A stretch of 50,529 bases of DNA. Origin: JAJFFW01 sp963922595 (GTDB taxonomy: Bacteria > Pseudomonadota > Alphaproteobacteria > Caulobacterales > Parvularculaceae). The DNA is taken from contig CAWUIM010000020.1 of NCBI GenBank assembly GCA_963922595.1, forward strand, positions 1 to 50,529, read 5' to 3'. The position numbers and the translations under genes were made by a program. The notes under the pieces were generated by a model. The model was not told where the DNA came from and ran no database searches. It saw nothing but the letters and a program-made list of their open reading frames with translations. Positions 9,695-17,722 of the stretch are shown piece by piece (position 1 is the stretch's first letter; each line of letters opens with the position of its first letter).

Positions 9695-10659
9695 TGGGCG
9701 CGTTCGGCCTCCAGTCCCATATCTGGAACAATAATCTGAAATCGTTGCTGTTGCTCGCCGGCTTTCCGGTGTTGCTGCTCGTTTTGATGTATGGCCTTTC
9801 CGTCGGGTATGTGGGGCTGACCTATCAGATTTATACACTGGAAGAGGGCCTGGTCGCCGCGCTCGATGTGATGGCGGGCGCATGGCCGTTCGCGTTTCTG
9901 GCGGCGTTTGTCTGGTTTGCGATCGCGTGGGCGTTTAATCAGCAGATGGTGAAGCTTGCGGTCGGGGCGCGAAGCCTCTCGCGCAAGGACGCGCCTGATC
10001 TCTACAACATGCTCGAAAATCTCTGCATCTCGCGCGGCGTGCCGATGCCCAAGCTGAATGTTATCAATACGAGCGCGCTCAATGCGTTCGCGAGCGGCGT
10101 GGACAGAGGCAGTTACACGATCACCCTCACAAGCGGGCTTATCCGCACGCTGGACGACGACGAGCTCGAAGCGGTAATCGCCCATGAGCTGACCCATATC
10201 ATGAACCGCGACGTACGCCTGCTGATCGTTGCGGTGATCTTTGTGGGGATTTTCTCATTCTTCTTTGAAATCCTCTTCCGCAACATGTTCCGCACGGGCG
10301 TGCGCGTCGGCGGACACACCCGGTCGCGAAACGGCGACAGCCGCGGCGGGGGCGTCCTGATCATTATCGCCGTGGCGCTGATTGCGCTGGCCTATTTCCT
10401 GGCGATCACGATCCGGTTCGCGCTATCTCAGAAGCGCGAATATCTCGCGGACGCGGGCGCCGTTGAGCTGACCAAGGACCCGGACGCCATGATTTCTGCG
10501 CTGCAGAAAATATCTGGGAACAGTGATGTGGACGCGCCCGCAGACGTGCAACAGATGATGGTGGAGAACACCCACAAGTTCGCCGGCGTTTTCACGACTC
10601 ACCCGCCGATCAAAAAAAGAATCGCTGCCTTGGTCGAATTCGCCGGCGGCGACGTTTGA
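9694..10659 (+). CDS. M48-family membrane zinc metalloprotease (HtpX-like)
   Basis: A 321-residue HtpX-type protease. Two hydrophobic segments near the N-terminus (about residues 18-80) precede the catalytic region; the zinc motif HELTH is at H164/E165/H168, and the third ligand is probably the Glu in KREYLADAGAVEL (about E249). Two further membrane segments flank a basic, Gly/Arg-rich loop (about 205-225). HtpX enzymes cleave damaged membrane proteins on the cytoplasmic side. It overlaps the racemase-like gene by one base and is in the lemA cluster, a pairing seen across bacteria. About 180 bases of intergenic DNA follow. Confidence 0.92.
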   Translation: MGAFGLQSHIWNNNLKSLLLLAGFPVLLLVLMYGLSVGYVGLTYQIYTLEEGLVAALDVMAGAWPFAFLAAFVWFAIAWAFNQQMVKLAVGARSLSRKDAPDLYNMLENLCISRGVPMPKLNVINTSALNAFASGVDRGSYTITLTSGLIRTLDDDELEAVIAHELTHIMNRDVRLLIVAVIFVGIFSFFFEILFRNMFRTGVRVGGHTRSRNGDSRGGGVLIIIAVALIALAYFLAITIRFALSQKREYLADAGAVELTKDPDAMISALQKISGNSDVDAPADVQQMMVENTHKFAGVFTTHPPIKKRIAALVEFAGGDV

Positions 10660-10672
10660 GATAATAACTATG

Positions 10673-10694
10673 CTGATTGTTTCCTGACAATCAG
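10673..10694. repeat. Inverted repeat after the M48 protease gene
   Basis: CTGATTGT and ACAATCAG form a perfect 8-bp stem around a 6-base loop, 13 bases after the htpX-like stop codon. There is no T run, so it may be an mRNA-end stem or an operator for the protease gene that follows, rather than a standard terminator. Confidence 0.5.
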
Positions 10695-10751
10695 ATCGCG
10701 TGGGCGCCAAAATTTCAAACCTGAATTTTTGTAAACCTGAAATATTGTGAT

Positions 10752-10775
10752 TAGACATCTTTTTAAATGTGTCTA
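10752..10775. promoter_or_regulatory. Inverted repeat in the promoter region of the M36-like protease
   Basis: TAGACA at 10752-10757 and TGTCTA at 10770-10775 are inverted, and TAGACA occurs again at 10807-10812. A TTGACG lies at 10782-10787. The arrangement suggests a regulator-binding region upstream of the secreted protease, but no regulator can be named. Confidence 0.35.
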
Positions 10776-10839
10776 CCGTGGTTGACGTTGCGTAAGTCAA
10801 TCAAACTAGACACAAGTCAGGCCAAAAACAGAGGCTCAC

Positions 10840-12609
10840 ATGAACAGAAAGTCTATTGCGAGCGCCGCGAGCATCGCGGCGTTAACGGCTAGTATTGCGT
10901 CAATTTCCACCATCGCCGGCTCACCGGTTTCGGCCCAGACGCTTGGGGCTCCCGGGCCACAAGGGCGCACGATCGAATTGGCGGTCCCCGCCGAGGACCG
11001 CCAACTGATTTCGTTTGACGGCGCCGAAACGTTCCGCGCGGACCGGGCGGGCGTCAGTGGCAGGGTGTTCGGCGCGACGCCGCGCGACGCCATCACCAAT
11101 CGCTTGGCTGCGCGGTTGAACGCTCCCGGCGTCGCGAACTCCCTTGTAGAGACGGAAACGGCCATTGACGCCGACACGGGCGAAATATCCTCTCGCTTCG
11201 AACAGAGGCTGGACGGCCTAAGAGTTTACGGCGCTTACGCAAAGGCGGTCCTGTCTGACGCGGGCGAGTTACTGTTTGCGGCTGATAATTTGTCCTCCAC
11301 CATCCTGTTGCGAGGTCCGGAGCCGGACACGTCGCCGTCCGAGGCGCTGCAAGCGGCGCTCGCCAAACATCACCCGGGCGTTCGCGCGCCAAAGAGCGCC
11401 GATGCAGAAGGGGCGATCACGACCTTTGGCGAGGACGACTTCTTTTTCCGGGCCCCGAGCGTCGAGCGGGTTTATTTCCAGCGCGGCCGGGCGCTGGAGC
11501 AGGGCTACCTCGTCGAAACTTGGGCGGATAAAGACAATACGCTTTACGAAACGCTTGTGGACGGCGACGGCGTGATCGTCTCCAGTGAATTGCGCACGAA
11601 CGCGGATGTTATCCGCTATTACCCGACCCACCCTGACGCGAGCGGCTCCCGAACGGCGAACACGCCGAATCGCTGGACCAGCGGCACGCAATTCCAATTT
11701 GGCATGCAGGGGCCGAACGCGGTCGCGTATCTTGACCGCGACGCCAACAACAGCCCGGACGGCCTCGGGTCGGTGATTTCAAACGAAACGTTCACCGTCA
11801 GCGCAAACCTCTCCCAGTCGCCGACGACGACGCAAAACAGGCGGGCGGCGATCCAGAACCTATTCTACTGGAACAATCGCATTCACGACTACCTTGAGGC
11901 CCGCGGCTTCGGCGACAATGACGGCAATTTTGAAGGCGTCGACCCTGTTCTCGCCGAAGCGCAGGACGGCGCCGGTTTCAACAACGCCAATTTTGCAACG
12001 CCCTCCAGCGGCAGCCCGCGCATGCAGATGTTCTTGTGGAATCTAACCAATCCCAATCGTGATGGCGATCTCGATGCGGATATTATCTGGCATGAATATG
12101 GTCACGGCGTCACATGGCGCATGGTCGGCAACATGTCGGGCAGCATTGCAGGCGCGCTCGGCGAGGGCAATTCCGATGTGCTGGCCATTCTTTATACGAA
12201 TAATGACCGCGTCGGCGAATACTCCGTCAACCGGTCGAACGGCATCCGGTCGAGCCGGTATAGCCAGCATCGCGACACGCTGGGCGATTTCAATCCGAGC
12301 CGGGGCGTTCATCGCAATGGCGAAATCTATGCGGCGGCGCTCTGGGAAATGCGCCGGCTTTATCGCAACGCCGGCATCCGGAACCGCAACACGATCATTG
12401 GCGATGTGGTGCGCGGTTACCGCTTCACGCCGCCGCAGCCCACTTACATCCAGATGCGCAATGGGTTGTTGCAGGCCGCGCCCGCAAGCCGGGATTGTTT
12501 TGTCTGGCGCGCCTTCGCCAGAAAGGGCATGGGGACCGGTGCGCAAATGACCGTTTCGGGCGGGCGCATCACCCTGCGCGAGAGCTTTTCCGTCCCTAAC
12601 GGCTGCTGA
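10840..12609 (+). CDS. Secreted M36 (fungalysin)-like zinc metalloprotease
   Basis: A 589-residue exported protease. A signal peptide ends near SPVSAQ (about residue 37). An FTP-type inhibitory propeptide follows (RFEQRLDGLRVYGAYAKAVLSDAGELLFA, about residues 115-150). The catalytic domain has WHEYGHG with H418, E419, H422, and a downstream Glu442 in GEGNSD as third zinc ligand, matching the gluzincin layout of M36. The C-terminal third is helical and ends with a Cys near GC-stop. It should degrade proteins outside the cell or in the periplasm after removal of the propeptide. It stands alone, with 180 bases upstream that contain inverted repeats and a strong terminator downstream. Confidence 0.9.
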   Translation: MNRKSIASAASIAALTASIASISTIAGSPVSAQTLGAPGPQGRTIELAVPAEDRQLISFDGAETFRADRAGVSGRVFGATPRDAITNRLAARLNAPGVANSLVETETAIDADTGEISSRFEQRLDGLRVYGAYAKAVLSDAGELLFAADNLSSTILLRGPEPDTSPSEALQAALAKHHPGVRAPKSADAEGAITTFGEDDFFFRAPSVERVYFQRGRALEQGYLVETWADKDNTLYETLVDGDGVIVSSELRTNADVIRYYPTHPDASGSRTANTPNRWTSGTQFQFGMQGPNAVAYLDRDANNSPDGLGSVISNETFTVSANLSQSPTTTQNRRAAIQNLFYWNNRIHDYLEARGFGDNDGNFEGVDPVLAEAQDGAGFNNANFATPSSGSPRMQMFLWNLTNPNRDGDLDADIIWHEYGHGVTWRMVGNMSGSIAGALGEGNSDVLAILYTNNDRVGEYSVNRSNGIRSSRYSQHRDTLGDFNPSRGVHRNGEIYAAALWEMRRLYRNAGIRNRNTIIGDVVRGYRFTPPQPTYIQMRNGLLQAAPASRDCFVWRAFARKGMGTGAQMTVSGGRITLRESFSVPNGC

Positions 12610-12630
12610 CGTGGACTGATACGAGACTGA

Positions 12631-12660
12631 AAACGGCGCGTCACAGACGCGCCGTTTTTT
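12631..12660 (+). terminator. Intrinsic terminator between convergent genes
   Basis: An 11-bp perfect stem (AAACGGCGCGT, 12631-12641, with ACGCGCCGTTT, 12647-12657), a 5-base loop and a run of six T. It ends the protease transcript and overlaps the stop codon of the convergent DUF1428 gene; the A's on the left side may let it work weakly in the other direction. Confidence 0.93.
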
Positions 12661-13012
12661 AGAGTTCGACAACGCGCGCAAAGCCGCCATAAATCATCCG
12701 TTTGCCGTCAAAGGGCATGGGCGCGTCCTTCGGGTCCATGCGCGGGTCGTCCATCATCTTTTTCATGCCGGCGTCGCGCGTCGCCTTATCCGGCCATTCA
12801 ATCCATGAAAAGACGACGCTTTCATCGTCTTTCGCCTGAACCGATTTTCGGAAGTCCGTCACTTCGCCATCCGGCACGTCGTCGCCCCAACATTCCACAA
12901 TGCGCAAGGCGCCATATTCCTTGAAGACCGGATCGATGAATTCAGCATGGTCGATGAACTTCTGCTTATTCGCCGTTGGCACTGCGATAACAAAACCGTC
13001 AACGTAACTCAT
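12659..13012 (-). CDS. DUF1428 family protein (YbaA-like)
   Basis: A 117-residue protein with the family start MSYVDGFVIAVPTANKQKF, then FKEYGALRIVECWGDDVPDG and the C-terminal PMPFDGKRMIYGGF. It has a ferredoxin-like (alpha/beta barrel dimer) fold by family knowledge; no activity is established. The frame is open upstream to 13189, but the ATG at 13012 with GGAGGAA just ahead matches the start seen in the family. The upstream 246-base gap contains one copy of a dispersed 52-bp repeat. Confidence 0.9.
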   Translation of the reverse strand: MSYVDGFVIAVPTANKQKFIDHAEFIDPVFKEYGALRIVECWGDDVPDGEVTDFRKSVQAKDDESVVFSWIEWPDKATRDAGMKKMMDDPRMDPKDAPMPFDGKRMIYGGFARVVEL

Positions 13013-13165
13013 AGCGTTCCTCCTGTCGGTTGCGCCTTGAGTGTCGCATGGAAAAAGCGCCTCGGGCGAATGGCGATTGCGACTACCCGTAAAAAAATGA
13101 AAAAATAATCGGCGGCGAGGCGCGTTAACCAGAATTCGGCGCGGGCGAAACCCCAGAGACAGCAA

Positions 13166-13217
13166 GGGTTTCGATGAGATACTGTACAATTTGTGGGAAA
13201 CTTATCTTCCCCCCTTT
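13166..13217 (+). repeat. Dispersed 52-bp repeat, copy 1
   Basis: A 52-base stretch starting gggtttcgatgagatactg and ending in a run of C and T is present again on the opposite strand at 31824-31875 with a single mismatch (T against G). Similarity fades into a common layout downstream that ends in ATGAA in both copies (13241 here). It lies in the gap between the DUF1428 promoter side and the 3' end of the TRAP operon, so no gene obviously uses it here. Confidence 0.9.
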
Positions 13218-13258
13218 TCGCGTCCCGTAAGATGGGCGCCATGAAAGAGGAATTGAAA

Positions 13259-14878
13259 TCAGCGGTAGAGGACGCTCGGGAGCCATGTGGCGAGCCCGGG
13301 GAAAAGCGCGAGCAGCGCCAGCGCCAGAATCTGGATGGCGATAAACGGCAACGCGCCGCGATAAATGTCGCCCGTGCGCACCGCCGTGGGCGCGACGCCG
13401 CGCAGATAGAAGAGCGCAAAGCCGAAGGGCGGCGTCAGGAACGACGTCTGCAGATTAATCGCCATCATGATGCCGAGCCACACCGGATCGACGCCCATAG
13501 CGAGGAGCGGCGGTCCGACGAGCGGAACGACCACCAGCGTGATCTCGATGAAGTCCAGAAAAAAGCCAAGAACGAACATGACCAGCATGACGGTGATCAC
13601 CGCGCCGGCGCGCCCGCCGGGCGTCGCCTCAAGCGCATGGCGCACGGTTTCATCGCCGCCAAGGCCACGAAAGACGAGGGAGAAAAGCGCCGCGCCGATC
13701 AGGATCGTAAACACCATGGTCGTGACCCGCGCGGTCTGATCCGCGATAGGGGCGAGCGTCTTTTCGCGCGCGAGACGCAAGAGGCTGACAAAAACGCCCC
13801 ATGGCGCAATCAGACAAAGGGCGAAGGCCGCGACAATGCCAGCTTGTTCGAGAGCGCTGATGCTCTCCCTGCCAAGCCTCAGATCGAGAAACGAGGTGAG
13901 GCCGATCAGCCCGACAATCGCGAGCGCCGCCAGAAAGACGGGCGTGCGGCCCGTGATCAGGCTTCCGTCGCCGCCGATGCGCGCGCCTGCAATCAACAAG
14001 GCGCCGATGGCGCCGACGCTGGCTGCTTCTGTGGGCGTCGCAGCCCCGGCGAGGATCGATCCGAGGACAGCAATAATCAACAAAAGCGGCGGCGGCAGCG
14101 TGCGCATGGCCGCTTTCCAGACTTCTTTTCGGCTTGCGGCCATTTCAGCCGCGGGGATCGCCGGCGCCTTGGCCGGCGCCGTGACAGCGACGATAATCTG
14201 CCAGACAAGATAAAGGCCGACGAGCATCAGCCCGGGGATCAACGCGCCGGCGAAAAGATCGCCCACGGAGATCGTCTCCGGCGCGAAGACGCCCTGTTCC
14301 AGTTGCGCTTTCTGATAGGCGTTGGAAATAACGTCGCCGAGAAGAATGAGAACAATCGAGGGCGGGATGATCTGACCCAGCGTGCCGGCCGCCGCAATTG
14401 CGCCGCTGGCGAACGCAGGGTCGTAGCCGCGCCGAAGCATGGTCGGCAGGCTGAGCAGCCCCATGGTGACGACCGTCGCGCCGACAATGCCGGTGGAGGC
14501 GGCGAGCAACGCGCCGACGATCGTTACCGAAATGCCAAGCCCGCCGGGCAGCGAGCCAAACAGCTTCGCCATTTCATCAAGCAGTTCCTCAGCGATTTTC
14601 GCCTTTTCAAGGATGACGCCCATGAGGATGAACATCGGCACGGCGATCAGCGTTGTGTTGGAGACGGCGCCGAAGATGCGCTGGGGCAGGGGCTTGATGA
14701 AGCTGAGATCAAAGACGCCGAACGAGAGCGCGATGATTGCATAAAGAATCGCGACCCCGGCGAGGCTGAACGCGGCCGGAAATCCCGCCAGCAGAACAAC
14801 GCACAAGGTGATCACCATGGCGATGTCGAGCCATCCGGCCGCCGCGCAAAAACAAAATCCGTCGATCGCGTGTTCCAT
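13259..14878 (-). CDS. dctM: TRAP transporter large permease subunit (DctM)
   Basis: A 539-residue polytopic membrane protein with the DctM signature: VPMFILMGVILEKAKIAEELLD, GALLAASTGIVGATVVTMGLLSLPTML and GTLGQIIPPSIVLILLGD. It is the ion-coupled channel of a tripartite ATP-independent periplasmic transporter, moving an organic acid inward with sodium or protons. It is longer than the usual ~425 residues, with an extra membrane-embedded stretch in the middle (about residues 230-370). It abuts dctQ with no gap (dctQ stop next to its ATG at 14878). A long opposite-strand open frame over this gene is an artefact of codon use. Confidence 0.95.
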   Translation of the reverse strand: MEHAIDGFCFCAAAGWLDIAMVITLCVVLLAGFPAAFSLAGVAILYAIIALSFGVFDLSFIKPLPQRIFGAVSNTTLIAVPMFILMGVILEKAKIAEELLDEMAKLFGSLPGGLGISVTIVGALLAASTGIVGATVVTMGLLSLPTMLRRGYDPAFASGAIAAAGTLGQIIPPSIVLILLGDVISNAYQKAQLEQGVFAPETISVGDLFAGALIPGLMLVGLYLVWQIIVAVTAPAKAPAIPAAEMAASRKEVWKAAMRTLPPPLLLIIAVLGSILAGAATPTEAASVGAIGALLIAGARIGGDGSLITGRTPVFLAALAIVGLIGLTSFLDLRLGRESISALEQAGIVAAFALCLIAPWGVFVSLLRLAREKTLAPIADQTARVTTMVFTILIGAALFSLVFRGLGGDETVRHALEATPGGRAGAVITVMLVMFVLGFFLDFIEITLVVVPLVGPPLLAMGVDPVWLGIMMAINLQTSFLTPPFGFALFYLRGVAPTAVRTGDIYRGALPFIAIQILALALLALFPGLATWLPSVLYR

Positions 14879-15676
14879 CTACGCTGCTTCCCCCGGCGGT
14901 CCGGCTTTCAGCATTTGAGCAGCGCGTGCGGCGACGACGAAGCCCGCCATCGCCAGGAGAACCGCAAACATGGGAATAAGCGTTTTCAGGAGGAAGACGC
15001 CCTGAATGCCGGATTGTTCCGTGGAGCCTTCGCGCACGGACCATGCCTGCGCCACGTAGGGTGCGGCGGTCCAGAGGATGAGGAGGCAAAATGGAAAGAG
15101 GAACAGATAGACGCCGATGAGATCCACGAGCGCTTTGCGCCGTGGCGGCACCTCGCGATAAAAAATATCGACGCGCACATGATCGTCGGTCAAAAGCGCG
15201 TATCCGGCGGCGAGCAGGAAGACGGCGCCGTGCATGTAGGTGACGCTCTCCTGCATGGCGATAAAGTTCAGCCCAAAGACGTAGCGCAGGATCACCACCG
15301 CGAATTGCACGAGCGCCATGGCGAAGACGAGCCAGGTGATCGCGCGTCCCGTTCGCTCTGTTACCATACGAAAAACCGCCGACAGAGTATCGCACAAGAA
15401 GCGCGGCTCCATTGCGAGCCCGAGACCGCCCACAAGCATCGTTACGCCGGCGAGCCATGCGAGAGGGCGCCATGAATAGTCAAAGGCTGGCAGATCAACG
15501 GCGAAATGCGAGAACGCAAATCCGGCTGCGACGGCGCCAACCGACAAGGCGAGCCAGATCACAATGCTGCGCATGCGGTCGCCGCCGCCAAGCAATGCGG
15601 CGAGGGGTAACGCCATCAACGGCGTCAGCAAAAGAGCGGCGCTCCAAAATAACAGGTTTCCGACAGACGAGAGCAT
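14879..15676 (-). CDS. dctQ: TRAP transporter small permease subunit (DctQ), N-terminally extended
   Basis: A 265-residue membrane protein. The canonical DctQ part, four membrane helices beginning at GRAITWLVFAMALVQFAVVILRYVFG (about residues 108-133) with the conserved HVRVDIFY, occupies the C-terminal 160 residues. The first ~105 residues hold three additional hydrophobic helices not found in a minimal DctQ. It supports binding-protein docking to DctM. The start overlaps the dctP stop by one base (both at 15676), so dctP-dctQ-dctM form one operon. Confidence 0.92.
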   Translation of the reverse strand: MLSSVGNLLFWSAALLLTPLMALPLAALLGGGDRMRSIVIWLALSVGAVAAGFAFSHFAVDLPAFDYSWRPLAWLAGVTMLVGGLGLAMEPRFLCDTLSAVFRMVTERTGRAITWLVFAMALVQFAVVILRYVFGLNFIAMQESVTYMHGAVFLLAAGYALLTDDHVRVDIFYREVPPRRKALVDLIGVYLFLFPFCLLILWTAAPYVAQAWSVREGSTEQSGIQGVFLLKTLIPMFAVLLAMAGFVVAARAAQMLKAGPPGEAA

Positions 15677-16821
15677 TAGAGGGAAAACACCCGCCGGCGC
15701 GCGGCCATATAGGCTTCATCGGAAATGCGGTTCCATTCGGTCGAGCGGCGAAACGATTCGCGATAGCTTTCATAAATTCGGCGCGAAAGGTCGTCGCTTT
15801 GTTCGAATTCTGCGAGCACCTCTTTCGACGCCGCGGCAAGCGCTTCAAGAACATCATCGGGCATGCGCCGCAATTCGACGCCGTGCTCTTCGATAAGCTG
15901 GGTCAGCGCGGTTCCGCTGTAATGCATATATTCCGCGATCGCCAGGTGGTTCGCCTGATGGCAGGCGCCGCGAATGATCGATTGCTCCGCCAGCGTCATA
16001 TCATTCCAGACGTCGAGATTGACGCCGACGCCAAGCTGGGCGCCGGGCTCATGGAAGCCTGGCCAGTAGTAATATTTCGCCTCGCGGTGGAAACCGAAGG
16101 CGAGATCGTTCCATGGGCCCACCCATTCGGTCCCGTCGATCGCGCCCGATTGCAGCGCCTGATAGATTTCGCCGCCGGAAAGGGCGACCGCCGAGGCGCC
16201 GATGCGGCGCAACACTTCGCCGCCCATGCCCGGCATCCGGATTTTAAGCCCGCGCAAATCTTCCAGCGAGTTGATTGGTCTTTTGAACCACCCGCCCATT
16301 TGGTGGCCCGTGTTGCCGGCGGCGAATGGTTTGATGTTAAATTTCGCCGAAAGCTCATCCCAAAGCTCTTGGCCGCCGCCGAATTCTGTCCACGCCATGA
16401 TTTCAGCCGCCGTCATGCCGAAGGGGACGGCGGTGAAAAACGAGTAGGCTTTGGATTTCCCAACCCAATAATATTCCGCACCATGATAAAGGTCCGCTGC
16501 GCCGTTCGAGACGGCGTCGAACGATTCAAAGGCGGGAACAAGTTCATTGGCGGCGTAGATTGTCACGCGCATGGCGCCGCCGCTCATTTCGGTGATGAAT
16601 TGGGCGGTGCGTTCCGCCATCGTCCCGAGACCCGGAAAGTCCTTGGGCCACGTGGTCACCATTTTCAGCGTGCGCTGACGGCCCGTCGCGCCGTTTGCAG
16701 CTTCGGTTACCGCGGTATGGTCGCCGCAATCGCAACCCGCCGCGAGCCCCGCTGCGCCAATGGCGCCGCCCGCGAGAAATTTTCGCCGGGCAATCGCATT
16801 TTTGGGTTTTTTGTCGTCCAT
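15676..16821 (-). CDS. dctP: TRAP transporter substrate-binding protein (DctP), Tat lipoprotein
   Basis: A 381-residue solute receptor of the 2-oxo-acid/TakP-like branch, feeding the DctQM permease. The leader has a twin-arginine motif (ARRKFLAGG) and then LAAGC, so the protein is probably exported folded and lipid-anchored. The mature part shows KMVTTWPKDFPG, the conserved IKIRMPG-like KIRMPGMGG with substrate-carboxylate Arg, and GTEWVGPWND. Similar receptors bind alpha-keto or related organic acids, but the ligand cannot be fixed. ATG 16821 is preferred to the upstream TTG 16860. First gene of the TRAP operon. Confidence 0.93.
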   Translation of the reverse strand: MDDKKPKNAIARRKFLAGGAIGAAGLAAGCDCGDHTAVTEAANGATGRQRTLKMVTTWPKDFPGLGTMAERTAQFITEMSGGAMRVTIYAANELVPAFESFDAVSNGAADLYHGAEYYWVGKSKAYSFFTAVPFGMTAAEIMAWTEFGGGQELWDELSAKFNIKPFAAGNTGHQMGGWFKRPINSLEDLRGLKIRMPGMGGEVLRRIGASAVALSGGEIYQALQSGAIDGTEWVGPWNDLAFGFHREAKYYYWPGFHEPGAQLGVGVNLDVWNDMTLAEQSIIRGACHQANHLAIAEYMHYSGTALTQLIEEHGVELRRMPDDVLEALAAASKEVLAEFEQSDDLSRRIYESYRESFRRSTEWNRISDEAYMAARRRVFSL

Positions 16822-16902
16822 CCGCCCCGAGCACTTCTTGTGGCGCGGAGCAGGGTTCAATGTGAGCGCCGCACGATTTGTTGCGCCGCTCTTGCGAGAC
16901 CG

Positions 16903-17655
16903 TCAGGTCTCGCGATCCATCCGAACCCATCCTGTATGAGTAAGTTTTTCGAGCGGCTGATAACTTTTTTTGTATTCCATTTTGTTGGAGCCCGCCACCC
17001 AATATCCGAGATAGACATAAGGCAGGCAAAGTTCCTGCGCCAGCGCCACATGATCGAGAATCATAAACTGACCGAGGCTGCGCGCCGATTCGTCCGGTTC
17101 GAAAAAGCTGTACACCATCGACAAGCCGTCAGTGAGGCGATCGGTGAGGGCGCAGGCGATCAATCGCTCTTCGCCATTTTCACGGATCGAATATTCGACG
17201 ATAATTGTGTCGACCGCGGTTTCTTCGACCATCGACGCATAATCGAGAACGGTCATGTCCGCCATGCCGCCGTCGCCATGGCGTTCTTCGAGATAGCCGC
17301 GCAATACGGAGAACTGCTCAGACGTGGCGCGCGGATTGCGGAGGCGGCGGATCACTTCGGCGTTTCGTCCGAGGATACGCCGGCGCGATTTCGTGGCGCG
17401 AAATTCTTCCGCGACAATGCGAACTGGAACGCAGGATTGGCACGTGTCGCACGCGGGGAGGTAAATGATGTTCTGTGAACGGCGAAAGCCGCGTCTGGTT
17501 AACATCGAGTTTATCGACGGCGCCGCCGCGCCTCCAAGATAGGAGAAGACTTTGCGCTCCATTTCCCCATCGATATACGGACAGGGAGCCGGGGCCGTCA
17601 TATAAAATTCGCCGCCTTCAAGACCCAAGCGGCGCGAAATATCTTCATTACTCAT
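16903..17655 (-). CDS. bpt: Aspartate/glutamate leucyltransferase (bacterial N-end rule)
   Basis: A 250-residue Bpt enzyme, which transfers leucine from Leu-tRNA to proteins with N-terminal Asp or Glu, marking them for ClpS/ClpAP degradation. Visible landmarks: CPYIDGEMERKVFSYL, RRGFRRSQNIIYLPACDTCQSCVPVRI (the Cys-rich segment, residues about 54-80), SMVYSFFEPDESARSLGQFMILDH and YVYLGYWVAGSNKMEYKKSY near the C-terminus. All match the family in order and length. It lies upstream of the TRAP operon on the same strand with about 80 bases between, and downstream of the SLC13-like gene's direction; no operon is obvious. Confidence 0.95.
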   Translation of the reverse strand: MSNEDISRRLGLEGGEFYMTAPAPCPYIDGEMERKVFSYLGGAAAPSINSMLTRRGFRRSQNIIYLPACDTCQSCVPVRIVAEEFRATKSRRRILGRNAEVIRRLRNPRATSEQFSVLRGYLEERHGDGGMADMTVLDYASMVEETAVDTIIVEYSIRENGEERLIACALTDRLTDGLSMVYSFFEPDESARSLGQFMILDHVALAQELCLPYVYLGYWVAGSNKMEYKKSYQPLEKLTHTGWVRMDRET

Positions 17656-17722
17656 AAAGCGATCCTAAGACTTGAATCTTAGCGGGCGATTAGCGCCGCG
17701 GCAACGCTTGTTCCTAAATCCG

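Noticed and set aside
13193..15475. 760-codon plus-strand open frame over the TRAP genes
   Set aside because: It is antisense to dctM and dctQ, very rich in Arg, Asp and Gln as expected of the complement of GC-rich membrane genes, and has no family likeness.
15412..17478. 688-codon plus-strand open frame over dctP and bpt
   Set aside because: It is antisense to two clear genes and has no domain signal.
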